Shown here: positions 25,953 to 35,489 of the stretch, one piece after another
How the letters are laid out: every line of letters begins with the position of its first letter
How positions within the stretch are numbered: position 1 is the first letter of the stretch
Assembly (NCBI GenBank): GCA_900318645.1
Contig: ONLH01000006.1
Coordinates: 22,977-86,976, forward strand
Length of the DNA stretch: 64,000 nucleotides
Source of the DNA: an uncultured Prevotellaceae bacterium
GTDB lineage: Bacteria > Bacteroidota > Bacteroidia > Bacteroidales > Muribaculaceae
Reading direction: 5' to 3'
Made by a program: the position numbers and the translations under genes
Notes under the pieces: generated by a model
The model's input: the letters and a program-made list of their open reading frames with translations, nothing else
What the model was told of the DNA's origin: nothing
Databases searched by the model: none

Positions 25953-26013
25953 TAGGCTTTAGGTTCTAGGCTTCAAGTGTTGAATTCTCCTAAAGCCTAT
26001 TACCTAAAGCCTA
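25953..26013. repeat. TAGGCTTTAGG inverted repeat (long hairpin)
   Basis: Left arm TAGGCTTTAGGTTCTAGGCT plus T (25953-25973) pairs with 25993-26013 at 19 of 21 positions around a 19-base loop. It lies between the serS stop and the acyltransferase start and could act as a processing or attenuation hairpin, since no T-run follows. It resembles the TTAG repeats at 8912, 10423 and 17654. Confidence 0.85.
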
Positions 26014-26027
26014 AAGCTTGTTTCTTG

Positions 26028-27299
26028 TTAGTCGATGATATCGAATCCCGTGTAACGCTGCAGGGCAGCGGGGATGCGGATGCCCTCGGGCGTCTGGTTG
26101 TTCTCGAGCAGGGCGGCCACGATGCGCGGCAGAGCGAGTGCTGAGCCGTTGAGGGTGTGGCACAGATGGGTCTTCTTGTCGTCGCCACGGTAGCGGCACT
26201 TGAGGCGGTTGGCCTGATAGGTCTCGAAGTTGGAGACGCTGCTCACCTCCAGCCAACGCTGCTGGGCTGCTGACCATACCTCGAAGTCGAAGGTGATGGC
26301 ACTGGTGAAGCTCATGTCACCACCGCACAAGCGCAGGATGTGCCACGGCAGTTCCAGCTTCTCGAGCAGACCCTGAACATGGTCCTTCATCTCCTCAAGG
26401 GCGGCATAGGAGTTCTCGGGCTTCTCGATGCGCACGATCTCGACCTTGTCGAACTGGTGCAGGCGGTTCAAGCCACGAACATCCTTACCATAGGAACCAG
26501 CCTCGCGGCGGAAGCATGCTGAATAGGCACAATTCTTCTTGGGCAGTTCCTCCTGCGGGATAATCACGTCACGATACATGTTGGTCACAGGCACCTCGGC
26601 TGTGGGGATGAGGTAGAAGTTGTCTACCTGGCAGTGGTACATCTGACCCTCCTTGTCGGGCAGCTGTCCCGTGCCCAGGCCAGAGGCCTCGTTGACCACG
26701 AGAGGCGGTTCAATCTCGAGATAGCCAGCCTTGCCGGCCTCATCGAGGAAGAACTGGATGAGCGCGCGCTGCAAGCGTGCTCCCTTGCCCACATAGACGG
26801 GGAAGCCAGCACCCGTGATCTTGACACCCAGGTCAAAGTCAATCAGGTTATACTTCTTGGCCAGATCCCAGTGAGGCAGAGCATCCTCGGGCAGTTCGGG
26901 CATCTTGCCACCAGTCTTTTCAACAATATTGTCCTCGGCAGTACGGCCCTCGGGCACACCACTGTAGGGAACATTGGGTATGCTCAAGAGAATCTGGTTG
27001 ATCTCGTCCTGAGCGGCGGTGAGGTTATCGTCAATCTCCTTGTTGGCGGTCTTGAGGGCAGCCACCTGAGACTTGACGTTCTCGGCCTCGTCACGGTTAC
27101 CCTGCTTCATGAGGGCACCGATCTGGGCAGCCATTTTATTGAGCACAGCGGCGTTGTCGTCGCGTTGTTTCTGCAGTGCACGGCGCTGCTTGTCCAGTTC
27201 CACGATGCGCATGATAGGCTCATGAGCGTCGAACTGCTTGATAGCAAGACGGCGAATCACATCCTCGGGATCCTGGTTAATCAATTGTAATGTCAGCAT
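26028..27299 (-). CDS. serS: Seryl-tRNA synthetase
   Basis: 423 residues, the normal SerRS length. Residues 25-105 form the long antiparallel coiled-coil tRNA-binding arm (RIVELDKQRRALQKQRDDNA, then LKTANKEIDDNLTAAQDEI). The class II core follows with FLDEAGKAGYLEIEPPLVVN (motif 1), CFRREAGSYGKDVRGLNRLH (motif 2), and a motif 3 region ALALPRIVAALLENNQTPEG with conserved Arg. It charges tRNA-Ser and tRNA-Sec with serine. It lies 41 bases downstream of yqeY in the same direction as the division cluster. Confidence 0.96.
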   Translation of the reverse strand: MLTLQLINQDPEDVIRRLAIKQFDAHEPIMRIVELDKQRRALQKQRDDNAAVLNKMAAQIGALMKQGNRDEAENVKSQVAALKTANKEIDDNLTAAQDEINQILLSIPNVPYSGVPEGRTAEDNIVEKTGGKMPELPEDALPHWDLAKKYNLIDFDLGVKITGAGFPVYVGKGARLQRALIQFFLDEAGKAGYLEIEPPLVVNEASGLGTGQLPDKEGQMYHCQVDNFYLIPTAEVPVTNMYRDVIIPQEELPKKNCAYSACFRREAGSYGKDVRGLNRLHQFDKVEIVRIEKPENSYAALEEMKDHVQGLLEKLELPWHILRLCGGDMSFTSAITFDFEVWSAAQQRWLEVSSVSNFETYQANRLKCRYRGDDKKTHLCHTLNGSALALPRIVAALLENNQTPEGIRIPAALQRYTGFDIID

Positions 27300-27340
27300 T
27301 TTTCAGTTTCTGATTTCTATATCCCTTGTTTTTCGTTTTT

Positions 27341-27799
27341 TCAGTTGTTGGTCGACAGGAGTTCTTTTACCTTGGCGCTGATGGCACGGCCCTCGGCACG
27401 CCCGGCAAGCTGCTTGGTGGCAATACCCATCACCTTGCCCATATCCTTCATGCTGGTGGCTCCCACCTGGCTGATGATGGCGGTAATGTGTACCGTGAGC
27501 TCCTCGTCAGTCATCTGCTTGGGCAGGAACTCCTCGATGACCGATGCCTGCAACAGCTCCACATCGGCCAGATCCTGACGGTTCTGGTCGATGTAAATCT
27601 GAGCACTTTCTTTGCGCTGTTTGGCCATACGCACGAGCACTTTCAAGGCATTCTCGTCGCTCACCTCGCCATTATTGCCTGGCGCGGTCTTGATGATCAG
27701 GAATTCGGCCTTAATGCCCCTGAGAGCCTCAAGCCTACCCTTGTCATGAGCCTTCATGGCCTCCTTGATGCCATTGTTGACTTGTTCAAAAATACTCAT
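27341..27799 (-). CDS. YqeY/GatB-like domain protein
   Basis: 152 residues, a stand-alone YqeY domain (the helical tail domain of GatB/GatE). Typical features are an N-terminal helix with LEALRGIKAEFLIIKTAPGN, the central KQRKESAQIYIDQNRQDLAD, and EEFLPKQMTDEEL followed by MGKVMGIATKQLAGRAEG near the C-terminus. The GatB tail binds tRNA; the role of free YqeY proteins is not settled. Its start is 24 bases downstream of the ftsZ stop. Confidence 0.88.
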   Translation of the reverse strand: MSIFEQVNNGIKEAMKAHDKGRLEALRGIKAEFLIIKTAPGNNGEVSDENALKVLVRMAKQRKESAQIYIDQNRQDLADVELLQASVIEEFLPKQMTDEELTVHITAIISQVGATSMKDMGKVMGIATKQLAGRAEGRAISAKVKELLSTNN

Positions 27800-27823
27800 A
27801 GCAAAAACCTCCCAATCGCTTAG

Positions 27824-29233
27824 TTATTCACCGAAGTCAATCGTCTGGGAATCACCGCTAACGGTGCGCCTGGTGCTCTTGGGTACCTCGACGGGTTTCT
27901 CCTGGCTCTCGGCAGCCTGCTGGCGTTCCTTGATCTGGTTGCGGAAATCGGATTTACGCTTGTAGGTCGGCGTCTTCTCGAACATGTCGATGATATCATC
28001 ATCGTCATACTGATCGGGTGTGAACACATAGTAGCGTGCACGCAGCTGATTGAGCGTAATTTCAGTGACGGCCTTGACACCATACTCTTCCTTCAGACGT
28101 TCGTCATCTCTCATCCTGGGGGACTCAGCAGCAACAGGCTCGCGCCTGGTGGATGAAACCGTCGAAACGGGCGCCTCCTTGTCCAATGACACGTTGAAAC
28201 CCGAAGCAAGCACAGTCACCTTGATCTGATCGGCAAGCGAGTTATCAAATGCCATACCCCAGATCACATCGACCTCCTGGTCAAAGTTGGCCATGAACTC
28301 CTGAATCTCGTTCATCTCTTCCATCAACAGCGGAGATTCACTTTCAGGATTATAGTAGAAGTTCATCAAGATCTTACGGGAACCATAGACGTCACGGTTT
28401 TTGAGTAACGGAGACTCAAGGGCATTGCCGATGGCCTTGGTCACACGGCGCTCGCCTGTACCGTAACCCGAGCTGATGATGGCAGGACCACCATTGCGCA
28501 GGGTCGTGTTCACATCGTTGAAGTCCAGATTGATCTTACCCTTGACCGTAATCAGGTCACTGATGCTGCGGGCAGCGATGGTCAAGGTATCATCGGCCTT
28601 ACCGAAGGCGTTAGTGAAGTCCAGATCCTTGTAGATCTCGGTCAGACGCTGGTTGTTGATGATGAGCAGGGCATCGACATACTTGCCCATCTCGTCGGCA
28701 CCGTCAAGCGCCTTGAGAATCTTGCGCGGTCCCTCAAAGAGGAAAGGAATCGTCACGATACCGATGGTGAGGACGCCTTTCTCATGGGCGATGCGTGCCA
28801 CAACGGGAGCAGCACCAGTACCGGTACCGCCACCCATACCAGCGGTGATAAACACCATCTTGGTGTCATCATCAAAGAGGGCTGCGATCTCGGCTTCGCT
28901 CTCCTCGGCAGCACGGCGTGCCGTCTCGGGGATGTTACCTGCACCGAGGCCATGAGTCGTATTCGGTCCCAACAGGACGCGGTTAGGCACAGGCGACTCG
29001 TTGAGTTGTTGCCTGTCGGTATTGAGGACAACAAACGAAACACCCTCAATATTCTGCATATACATGTGGTTGATGGCATTGTTACCGCCACCGCCGACAC
29101 CCATCACCTTGATGATAGTCATCGGTTTGTTCTTGTCCTGGAAACCCGAGTTCTGGTCCAGCGTGGACAGGATATCATGGCCTGCTCCTGGGGTCATAGG
29201 CTCTCCACCAAACTGAATATTATTCTCTTCCAT
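27824..29233 (-). CDS. ftsZ: Cell division GTPase FtsZ
   Basis: 469 residues. It forms the cytokinetic ring. The nucleotide-binding domain has GVGGGGNNAINHMY (about 47-60), the tubulin signature GGGTGTGAAPVVA (about 135-147), NNQRLTEIYKD, and the T7 catalytic loop NLDFNDVNTTL with both acidic residues. The globular part ends near residue 345. A long acidic, Arg-rich linker follows with MFEKTPTYKR (the short conserved motif usually seen in Bacteroidales as an AYKRR-like segment), then a tail ending TIDFGE rather than the DIPAFLR-type peptide of many other bacteria, so its FtsA contact may differ. It lies 36 bases after ftsA. Confidence 0.97.
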   Translation of the reverse strand: MEENNIQFGGEPMTPGAGHDILSTLDQNSGFQDKNKPMTIIKVMGVGGGGNNAINHMYMQNIEGVSFVVLNTDRQQLNESPVPNRVLLGPNTTHGLGAGNIPETARRAAEESEAEIAALFDDDTKMVFITAGMGGGTGTGAAPVVARIAHEKGVLTIGIVTIPFLFEGPRKILKALDGADEMGKYVDALLIINNQRLTEIYKDLDFTNAFGKADDTLTIAARSISDLITVKGKINLDFNDVNTTLRNGGPAIISSGYGTGERRVTKAIGNALESPLLKNRDVYGSRKILMNFYYNPESESPLLMEEMNEIQEFMANFDQEVDVIWGMAFDNSLADQIKVTVLASGFNVSLDKEAPVSTVSSTRREPVAAESPRMRDDERLKEEYGVKAVTEITLNQLRARYYVFTPDQYDDDDIIDMFEKTPTYKRKSDFRNQIKERQQAAESQEKPVEVPKSTRRTVSGDSQTIDFGE

Positions 29234-29269
29234 ATTGTGATTGATATTATTTTAGTGATTGGGAAAAAA

Positions 29270-30592
29270 TTACTGCTCGTCTTCGGAATCCTCGTCTTCT
29301 TCAGAAATCAAATTGACAAGGTGTTTCTTCCACGCTGCCCATTTACCGCTGCCAGGCTTGGGTTTTTTCTTACCAGGCTTCTTTGGTTCCTCAGGCTCCT
29401 CGGGAGTAGGAGCAGGAGTCCTTGGAGCGAATTCGGGACCGACATTGGTCGAGTTGAGTTCCACACAGGTCTCACCTTCCCCAATGCGCTCGGCTGCAGC
29501 TGCCAGCAGCGAGAAGACCTCAATGTATTCCAAACGGTTGATGTCACTGTTGAGGATGTTAAGCGTCGGCGGATTCTGGCCCATACGCACTGTGATCTTA
29601 AGGGTCTCCTCAAGTTTCTGCTTCAATCCGTTCAGATGAGCACAACCACCGATGAGTACAATGCTCTTAATTTCATCGGAGGAAACGCCTGCATCGGCCA
29701 ACTGCTGGTTGACGTTAGCGATGATTTCGCCAGTGCGGGCACTGATGTAGTTAGCCGCCTCGCGAGCATTCACGCCCTCAATGACTACATTGTCGGCATT
29801 GACGGGGTCAAGCGGGTTGTTGATATTTTTCTTGACATTCTCGGCAACGTCCTCGACTGCCTGGGTGCCAATCATCACATCGCGGGTGAGGTTACGTCCA
29901 CCCATGGGCAACGTGTTGAGATAGATCAGCGACTTGTTCTTGTAAATAGACACGGTTGTTGTTTCGGCGCCCATGTCAACAAGCATACAGCCCAGCTCAC
30001 GTTCACTTTCATTCAGAATCTGGTCGGCTACTGCCAGCGGTGTAACGATATAATCCTTGGCAGGAATGCCAAATGTCATCAGACGGTTGAGGTTCAACTT
30101 GAGAGACGGCTTTGCCACAATCAGGTTGACCTTAATTTTTATGGACGAGCCAAACTGGCCTACGGGGTTAGGGGTCTCTACCTTGTCTACATAATAGGCA
30201 CGGGGCACGATATCGACCGTGTCATAATTGCGTATAGGGGTACTGGTGGCATCCTTGATAATGCGATCAATGAGTTCTCGGGTGATGGCCTCGGTCGAGC
30301 CGACGCTACGATTTACTTCACTGACAATGCTGTGCAGTGACCTGCCGCTGACACCGAGATAAACCTGGGTCACACGTCCATCAATCATGCCTTCGAGGTT
30401 CTTGAGAATGCGGTTGATGCTACTCTTCATGTTCTCCACATTCTGCACAATGCCATATCGCACGCTGTTCAGGTGCCGTTCCTCCTGCAGGTGCCTGACG
30501 CTCAAGTATCCAGCCGACGTCTTCTCGGCAATCGCTCCAACGATTTTAGAGCTTCCGATTTCAAGTGCTACGATATATTGGTTCTTTTCCAT
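29270..30592 (-). CDS. ftsA: Cell division protein FtsA
   Basis: 440 residues, actin-like ATPase that ties FtsZ filaments to the membrane. The N-terminal phosphate loop region is VALEIGSSKIVGAI (8-21), then the SHS2/1C insertion domain (VYLGVSGRSLHSIVSEVNRS), the ATP-binding GCMLVDMGAETTTVSIYKN and SIVLIGGCAHLNGLKQKLEE. The tail after about residue 385 is a Pro/Lys-rich linker (PTPEEPEEPKKPGKKKPKP) leading to KWAAWKKHLVNLI, an amphipathic helix suited to membrane attachment, and an acidic end. It sits between ftsQ and ftsZ, the standard order. Confidence 0.96.
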   Translation of the reverse strand: MEKNQYIVALEIGSSKIVGAIAEKTSAGYLSVRHLQEERHLNSVRYGIVQNVENMKSSINRILKNLEGMIDGRVTQVYLGVSGRSLHSIVSEVNRSVGSTEAITRELIDRIIKDATSTPIRNYDTVDIVPRAYYVDKVETPNPVGQFGSSIKIKVNLIVAKPSLKLNLNRLMTFGIPAKDYIVTPLAVADQILNESERELGCMLVDMGAETTTVSIYKNKSLIYLNTLPMGGRNLTRDVMIGTQAVEDVAENVKKNINNPLDPVNADNVVIEGVNAREAANYISARTGEIIANVNQQLADAGVSSDEIKSIVLIGGCAHLNGLKQKLEETLKITVRMGQNPPTLNILNSDINRLEYIEVFSLLAAAAERIGEGETCVELNSTNVGPEFAPRTPAPTPEEPEEPKKPGKKKPKPGSGKWAAWKKHLVNLISEEDEDSEDEQ

Positions 30593-30651
30593 AAAAATGA
30601 TAAGTATATTTTAATTTTGGTTTTATATCTTTTTTATTTTCAAACTGTTAA

Positions 30652-31575
30652 TTACCCTTTTTTCTTATCCTTGTCTGACTTAGCCTGCTTGCTGTTGTCG
30701 GTTGATGCTGTAGCATCGTCGCCCTTCTTAGCAGCATTGTCGCCTTCGTTTGAGGCTGTTGGCAGCAGGGTCATGTCCATCGTCTTGATGTCGGGAGCCT
30801 GCTCGTCATCCTCGGGATCATACTCGATGGTCGGCACTACAGCTTTGACCCGACGCGTTGCCACGATCTGATGGTCCCACTTGACCGAGATGGTGTCAAA
30901 TGTGTTCCATCCTCGCTTGGGCATCACCTCGCGATAGAACAGCAGCAGCTTGGCGAACTTATTCTCAAACCCCGTTGCATTGCCCATGTTGACAACATGG
31001 CCACTGATCTGCGGCACAATAATGATATTGTTAGTGTCACGCATACAATACATCGACACCAACGAATGCAACAAGGAGTCGGATTCAACATAGTCGATGA
31101 GTGGCAACAGCCTCGTCGCTGGGTAACGATTGGTGAAATGCCCCTGTACTACCGGAACATCGGTATGATAATAAATCGAAGCATCCATGCGCTTGCCAGC
31201 CCGGTTTACATAGTAGGAGTTCTCGCCGTCAAACACCCGCAACACAGGCAATAACTGGCTCACCCTAATCAGTAACAGTCCGTCCTGGCACTTCACGATG
31301 TCGGCAAACTCAAGGTAGGGCGAGTGGCCCAGGATTTCCTCAACATCCGATGCATGAATGTCGGCCATGCGCTTGCCAACAAAATTCATACCCTGGCTTT
31401 CAAGGTCACTGAGCACGCCATCGGGCGTAACAAACGACGTGCTGTCGGCGTTGATCACTTCCACTTTGACCGATGCACACACCTCGCCCTGTGACCTGTA
31501 ACGAGCCCACAGAATTCCTGCGATGAGCGCTACCGCCATCACAAGGAGTATACTATTTTGAATCAGTCGCTTCAA
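30652..31575 (-). CDS. ftsQ: Cell division protein FtsQ/DivIB, TTG start
   Basis: 307 residues. Short cytoplasmic start, one membrane helix (residues 6-24, QNSILLVMAVALIAGILWA), then a periplasmic POTRA-like part (VITPDGVLSDLE-type segment at 50-60, DVEEILGHSPYLEFADIVK) and the FtsQ beta domain (LPVLRVFDGENSYYVNRAGK, a match to the conserved P-x-R-V..YYVDxxG region). The only suitable start is TTG at 31573-31575, whose last two bases with the next A form the murC stop (TTGA), so translation appears coupled to murC. The C-terminal 50 residues are a charged, disordered tail rich in Asp, Ala and Lys. Length and position between murC and ftsA support the call. Confidence 0.88.
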   Translation of the reverse strand: MKRLIQNSILLVMAVALIAGILWARYRSQGEVCASVKVEVINADSTSFVTPDGVLSDLESQGMNFVGKRMADIHASDVEEILGHSPYLEFADIVKCQDGLLLIRVSQLLPVLRVFDGENSYYVNRAGKRMDASIYYHTDVPVVQGHFTNRYPATRLLPLIDYVESDSLLHSLVSMYCMRDTNNIIIVPQISGHVVNMGNATGFENKFAKLLLFYREVMPKRGWNTFDTISVKWDHQIVATRRVKAVVPTIEYDPEDDEQAPDIKTMDMTLLPTASNEGDNAAKKGDDATASTDNSKQAKSDKDKKKG

Positions 31576-32954
31576 CGCTTTTGCTTCTTGTATTCAACGC
31601 ATATTTGAGGCAGCAGATTGGCGATATCGCCGGCACCCGCTGTCAATAAAACGTCAAAATTACTCAATTTTATTGACTTAATCAAATTTTCTTTCGAGTA
31701 AATGATTTTTTTTGTGCTTGTGACCTGTTCAAGCACCATTTCACTCGTTACTCCAGGTATGGGTTCCTCACGTGCGGGGTAGATAGGCAACATGATCACC
31801 TCGTCGGCCAATGACAAGGCTGCGGCAAATTCAGATGCAAAGTCACGCGTGCGTGTGTACAGGTGAGGTTGGAAAATCACTGTCAAGCGGCGACCGGGGT
31901 ACAAATCGCGTACCGACGAGATACTTGCACGCAGCTCACCGGGATGGTGGGCATAGTCATCGATCATCACCCTACCCTGCGGGCCTTGCTCCTTGATCCA
32001 AAACTCAAAACGGCGCTTGGGTCCCATGAACGTTGCCATGGCCTGACGCATCGCGTCAGCTGGCACATCAATCAGACGGCAAGCCGCCATCGCCGCAATA
32101 CCGTTCTCGATGTTGATATCAACAGGAACGCCCAGGCTGATATCCCTTATGGTTTCCCACGGCGTCACCAGGTCAAAGGTGATTTCACCCTCGCCCTTGC
32201 GGATGCGCTCGGCATGAAAATCACCGTTATCACGGCTATAAGTATAGGTCTTGACCTCCTTACCCACCCGTGGTTTCAATGCCAATCCCGTGTGGATAAT
32301 AAGAGCACCGCCAGGCTGGATGAGCTCGGTAAAATGGGCAAAACCCTCCAAATAGGCCTCAGGGGTACCATAGATGTCCAGATGGTCGGGGTCGGTCGAA
32401 GTCACCACCGCAACGTAGGGGTGCAGGTGATGGAAAGAACGATCAAACTCATCGGCCTCAATCACGGAATAGGGGCTGGTTGCCGAAAGCAGGAAATTGC
32501 TGTCGTAATTACGCAACACACCACCCAAGAAGGCGTTGCACCCGATACCTGAACTGTGCAGAATGTGCGCTGCCATACTCGATGTGGTGGTCTTGCCGTG
32601 AGTGCCAGCAAAACACAAGCCCTTGCTGTGAGCTGTCACGACACCCAACAAAGCGGCCCGCTTGAGCACCTCAAAGCCGTGCTCACGGAAATAGGTCAGT
32701 CCCTGATGAGTATCACGCACAGCGGGTGTATAGACCACCAGTGTGCGTTCGGGGTCGCGGCAGTAGTCGGGGATGAGAGCGGGATCCTCGTCGTAGTCAA
32801 TGTGAACGCCCTCTTGCTCCAGTGCTCGTGTCAAGTCGCTGGGCGTGCGGTCATAGCCGGCCACGCGCTTTCCCTGTGCGAGAAAATAACGCTCCAGAGC
32901 AGCCATTCCGATGCCGCCGGCTCCCACAAAGTATAGTGAATCAAACTTTTTCAT
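31572..32954 (-). CDS. murC: UDP-N-acetylmuramate--L-alanine ligase
   Basis: 460 residues. First amino-acid ligase of peptidoglycan precursor synthesis, adding L-Ala to UDP-MurNAc. N-terminal Rossmann part with YFVGAGGIGMAALERYF (8-24), ATP loop FAGTHGKTTTSSMAAHIL (about 114-131), SVIEADEFDRSFHHL, and the C-terminal MVIDDYAHHPGEL-type segment (VMIDDYAHHPGELRASISSV). All Mur-ligase signatures are intact. Its stop overlaps the TTG start of ftsQ; it starts 44 bases after the murG stop. Confidence 0.96.
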   Translation of the reverse strand: MKKFDSLYFVGAGGIGMAALERYFLAQGKRVAGYDRTPSDLTRALEQEGVHIDYDEDPALIPDYCRDPERTLVVYTPAVRDTHQGLTYFREHGFEVLKRAALLGVVTAHSKGLCFAGTHGKTTTSSMAAHILHSSGIGCNAFLGGVLRNYDSNFLLSATSPYSVIEADEFDRSFHHLHPYVAVVTSTDPDHLDIYGTPEAYLEGFAHFTELIQPGGALIIHTGLALKPRVGKEVKTYTYSRDNGDFHAERIRKGEGEITFDLVTPWETIRDISLGVPVDINIENGIAAMAACRLIDVPADAMRQAMATFMGPKRRFEFWIKEQGPQGRVMIDDYAHHPGELRASISSVRDLYPGRRLTVIFQPHLYTRTRDFASEFAAALSLADEVIMLPIYPAREEPIPGVTSEMVLEQVTSTKKIIYSKENLIKSIKLSNFDVLLTAGAGDIANLLPQICVEYKKQKR

Positions 32955-32998
32955 TTCTCTTTCCTATTTTATTTATAGATTCTCAAAATCAGCAAATT

Positions 32999-34120
32999 CT
33001 ATCGCCCGACGATTTTTTCCACCTCATCGACGATGTGTTCGGCAGCACCGCGCAGTGCCATTTCAGACACATGTGCTCCCAAGCTCTCGATGCGATCATC
33101 ATCGCCCGCAGTGGCAATCATCGTGTCCACCAGGCTGGCAGCAGCATCAGCATCGCTCACCATCATAGCGGCATCACGGTTGACCAAGGCAAGCGCATTC
33201 TTGGTCTGATGGTCCTCGGCAACATTTGGCGAGGGCACCAGGATGGCAGCTTTGCCCAGCAACTGCAACTCGGAGATGGAGCTGGCACCAGCACGCGACA
33301 CGACCAAGTCGGCTGCACGATAGGCCATATCCATGTTACTGATAAACGGCATCTGCACCACGTTTTTCACGCCCGAAGCAGCCAATGCTTCACGACACTG
33401 CTGGTCATAGAGCTTGCCCGTCTGCCAGATGACCTGCACGCCATCGGCTTGACCGATTCTTTCCAAACCATCAATGATGGCGTTGTTGATCGTGCGAGCT
33501 CCCAGGCTGCCACCGATGATGAGTATCGTCTTCTTGTTGGGGTCAACCCCCATAGCTTGACGGGCTTGTTCGGGTGTCGCGCCACACTCCAGCAGGTTGC
33601 GCCTGACGGGATTGCCTGTGAGCACAATCTTCTCCTTGGGGAAAAAGCGTTCCATACCCTCATAGGCGACACAGATGCAGTCTGCCTTTGCAGCCAGCAG
33701 TTTGTTAGTCACTCCGGCATAGGAGTTCTGTTCCTGTAACAAGGTGGGAATACCTTGTTTCTGGGCAGCCTTGAGCATCGGACCACTGGCATAGCCGCCG
33801 ACACCGATAGCGATAACCGGCTTGAAATCCTTGAGAATCTTACGCGCCAGTTTCATGCTCTTGAGCAGACGAACGATAACCTTGACATTTCGCAACAGGT
33901 TTTTGCGGTCAAATCCACTTACTGGCAGTCCGACGATATTATAGCCCGCAGCGGGCACTTTTTCCATTTCCATGCGGCCCTCGGCACCCACGAACAGGAT
34001 ATTGGACTCAGGGTAGCGACGACGCAGCTCGTTGGCAATGGACAAAGCCGGGAAGATGTGTCCTCCCGTGCCACCGCCACTGACGAGCACATTCATTTTT
34101 TGTTTACTATTTCCAGACAT
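32999..34120 (-). CDS. murG: MurG, lipid II-forming N-acetylglucosaminyltransferase
   Basis: 373 residues from the ATG at 34118-34120. It adds GlcNAc to lipid I at the inner face of the membrane. The N-terminal loop NVLVSGGGTGGHIFPALSIA carries the first glycine motif. Others are IGVGGYASGPMLKAA, LLQEQNSYAGVTNKLLA, LIIGGSLGARTINNAI and DLVVSRAGASSISELQLLGK with the UDP-GlcNAc-binding region. The frame is open to 34156, but that start would sit deep in ftsW. Even the chosen start overlaps the ftsW stop by 14 bases. The ATG at 34094-34096 (MNVLVSG), with an A-rich run before it and no overlap, is an alternative start. Confidence 0.95.
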   Translation of the reverse strand: MSGNSKQKMNVLVSGGGTGGHIFPALSIANELRRRYPESNILFVGAEGRMEMEKVPAAGYNIVGLPVSGFDRKNLLRNVKVIVRLLKSMKLARKILKDFKPVIAIGVGGYASGPMLKAAQKQGIPTLLQEQNSYAGVTNKLLAAKADCICVAYEGMERFFPKEKIVLTGNPVRRNLLECGATPEQARQAMGVDPNKKTILIIGGSLGARTINNAIIDGLERIGQADGVQVIWQTGKLYDQQCREALAASGVKNVVQMPFISNMDMAYRAADLVVSRAGASSISELQLLGKAAILVPSPNVAEDHQTKNALALVNRDAAMMVSDADAAASLVDTMIATAGDDDRIESLGAHVSEMALRGAAEHIVDEVEKIVGR

Positions 34121-35465
34121 TTTTAGGAGGTATTTCAGTTGGGTTTTCGGCGTCAAGGCCCTCGATTACGACGGTCTCTTCAGCCTTGTTTTTCTTATTT
34201 CCTTGATTGGCAATGGTGCGGCTCACACTCAGCATCACGCCAAAAGCGACACAGATGACCATCATCGACGAGCCACCCATCGAGATGAGGGGCAAGGGCT
34301 GACCCGAAACCGGGAATACACCCACGTTGATGGCTATGTGGAACAGCGCCTGGAAGGTGATGAATGAGGCCATACCGATGACCAGCAGCGAGGGCAACAC
34401 ACGCTTGCTGCGACCCACAATCATCGCCGCCCTGCCCAACAAGGACAGGTAGAGCGCCAGCACAAACAATCCGCCAAAGAATCCGGTTTCCTCGACAATA
34501 ATCGAGAAAATATAGTCGCTGAAGGCCAACGGCAAGCGGCTACACTCACGGGAGCGGCCCACGCCGACGCCGAAGAGTCCACCATTGGCCTGCGCCATGC
34601 GGGAGAACATCTCCTGCTGGTTCTCGGCCGTAATGGGTTTATAAACGAGCGAATCGCTGTGCCACCATTTCTTGATACGGTCCATACGCATGCCTCCGCG
34701 ATTCACATCTCCCTTGGCTTGGGATTTGGCCACCATTTCCTCCACCTCTTCTTTATCGGCTCCAGGCATGGAGGCCTGCACCTCGGCAAACCGCCGCTCT
34801 TGATCGTCATTATGGCTCTTGATGATGAAGAATGCGCCGCCCATAAATCCGAAGAACACCATAATCAGCACAATCTTCTTGGCCTTGGCGCCACCGATGA
34901 GCAGCATTGAGCCACTGATGGCGACCAGCAACAACGCATTGGTCAGACCGCTCTTAAACATGAGTCCACCATAGACAGCAACCACCACTGCCGCCCAAAC
35001 CAGGCCCTTCACGGAGATGTCACGGTTCTTCTGGGACTTAGCGAAAATGTAGGACAGTAGCGTAACAATGGAGAGTTTGGCAAACTCCGAAGGCTGTATA
35101 GACGGAAGCCCTCGGATGATGGTCATGGAACGTCGTGCACCATTGATCAAGTCACCAAACTTCATCACATACACGAGGCTGAATACGGTAAATAGTGCCA
35201 ATATCGGCACCGCAATATAGAGGAACATGGCGTTGTTGTAGTTCACACGCAGCAAACCGATTACAATCAGCGCACCAATTCCCAGGAAAACACACTGCTT
35301 GATCAATGGGGCATATAAGCCGACCTTGGCAACTTCACGACTGGATGCACTGTAACTCTCGATGATCGAGATAATTGCAAGCATGATGAAGATGCCCCAG
35401 ATCCACGGATCACCATATTTCCTGGAGATCTCGTTATACTTATTCGGCTTTTCGTTTTGAGACAT
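34107..35465 (-). CDS. ftsW: FtsW, SEDS-family peptidoglycan polymerase
   Basis: 452 residues, ten predicted membrane helices. SEDS marks: SIQPSEFAKLSIVTLLSYIF (about 122-141), the large extracytoplasmic loop between helices 7 and 8 with GMRMDRIKKWWH, GLFGVGVGRSRE, FSDYIFSIIVEETGFFGG, and SGQPLPLISMGGSSM near the end. Functions as septal glycan polymerase with the ftsI-type transpeptidase encoded upstream. The extra segment of about 40 charged residues before MRMDRIKKW (DDQERRFAEVQASMPGADKE) is longer than in E. coli. The C-terminal cytoplasmic tail reaches into the murG start. Confidence 0.95.
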   Translation of the reverse strand: MSQNEKPNKYNEISRKYGDPWIWGIFIMLAIISIIESYSASSREVAKVGLYAPLIKQCVFLGIGALIVIGLLRVNYNNAMFLYIAVPILALFTVFSLVYVMKFGDLINGARRSMTIIRGLPSIQPSEFAKLSIVTLLSYIFAKSQKNRDISVKGLVWAAVVVAVYGGLMFKSGLTNALLLVAISGSMLLIGGAKAKKIVLIMVFFGFMGGAFFIIKSHNDDQERRFAEVQASMPGADKEEVEEMVAKSQAKGDVNRGGMRMDRIKKWWHSDSLVYKPITAENQQEMFSRMAQANGGLFGVGVGRSRECSRLPLAFSDYIFSIIVEETGFFGGLFVLALYLSLLGRAAMIVGRSKRVLPSLLVIGMASFITFQALFHIAINVGVFPVSGQPLPLISMGGSSMMVICVAFGVMLSVSRTIANQGNKKNKAEETVVIEGLDAENPTEIPPKNVWK

Positions 35466-35489
35466 GAGTAAAAAATAGCGTTTATGGGA

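Noticed and set aside
28784-30340. Long plus-strand open frame opposite ftsZ and ftsA
   Set aside because: It runs against two unmistakable genes. Its protein is low in hydrophobic pattern and rich in His/Gln/Leu strings that follow from reading the complement of those codons. No promoter or family resemblance.
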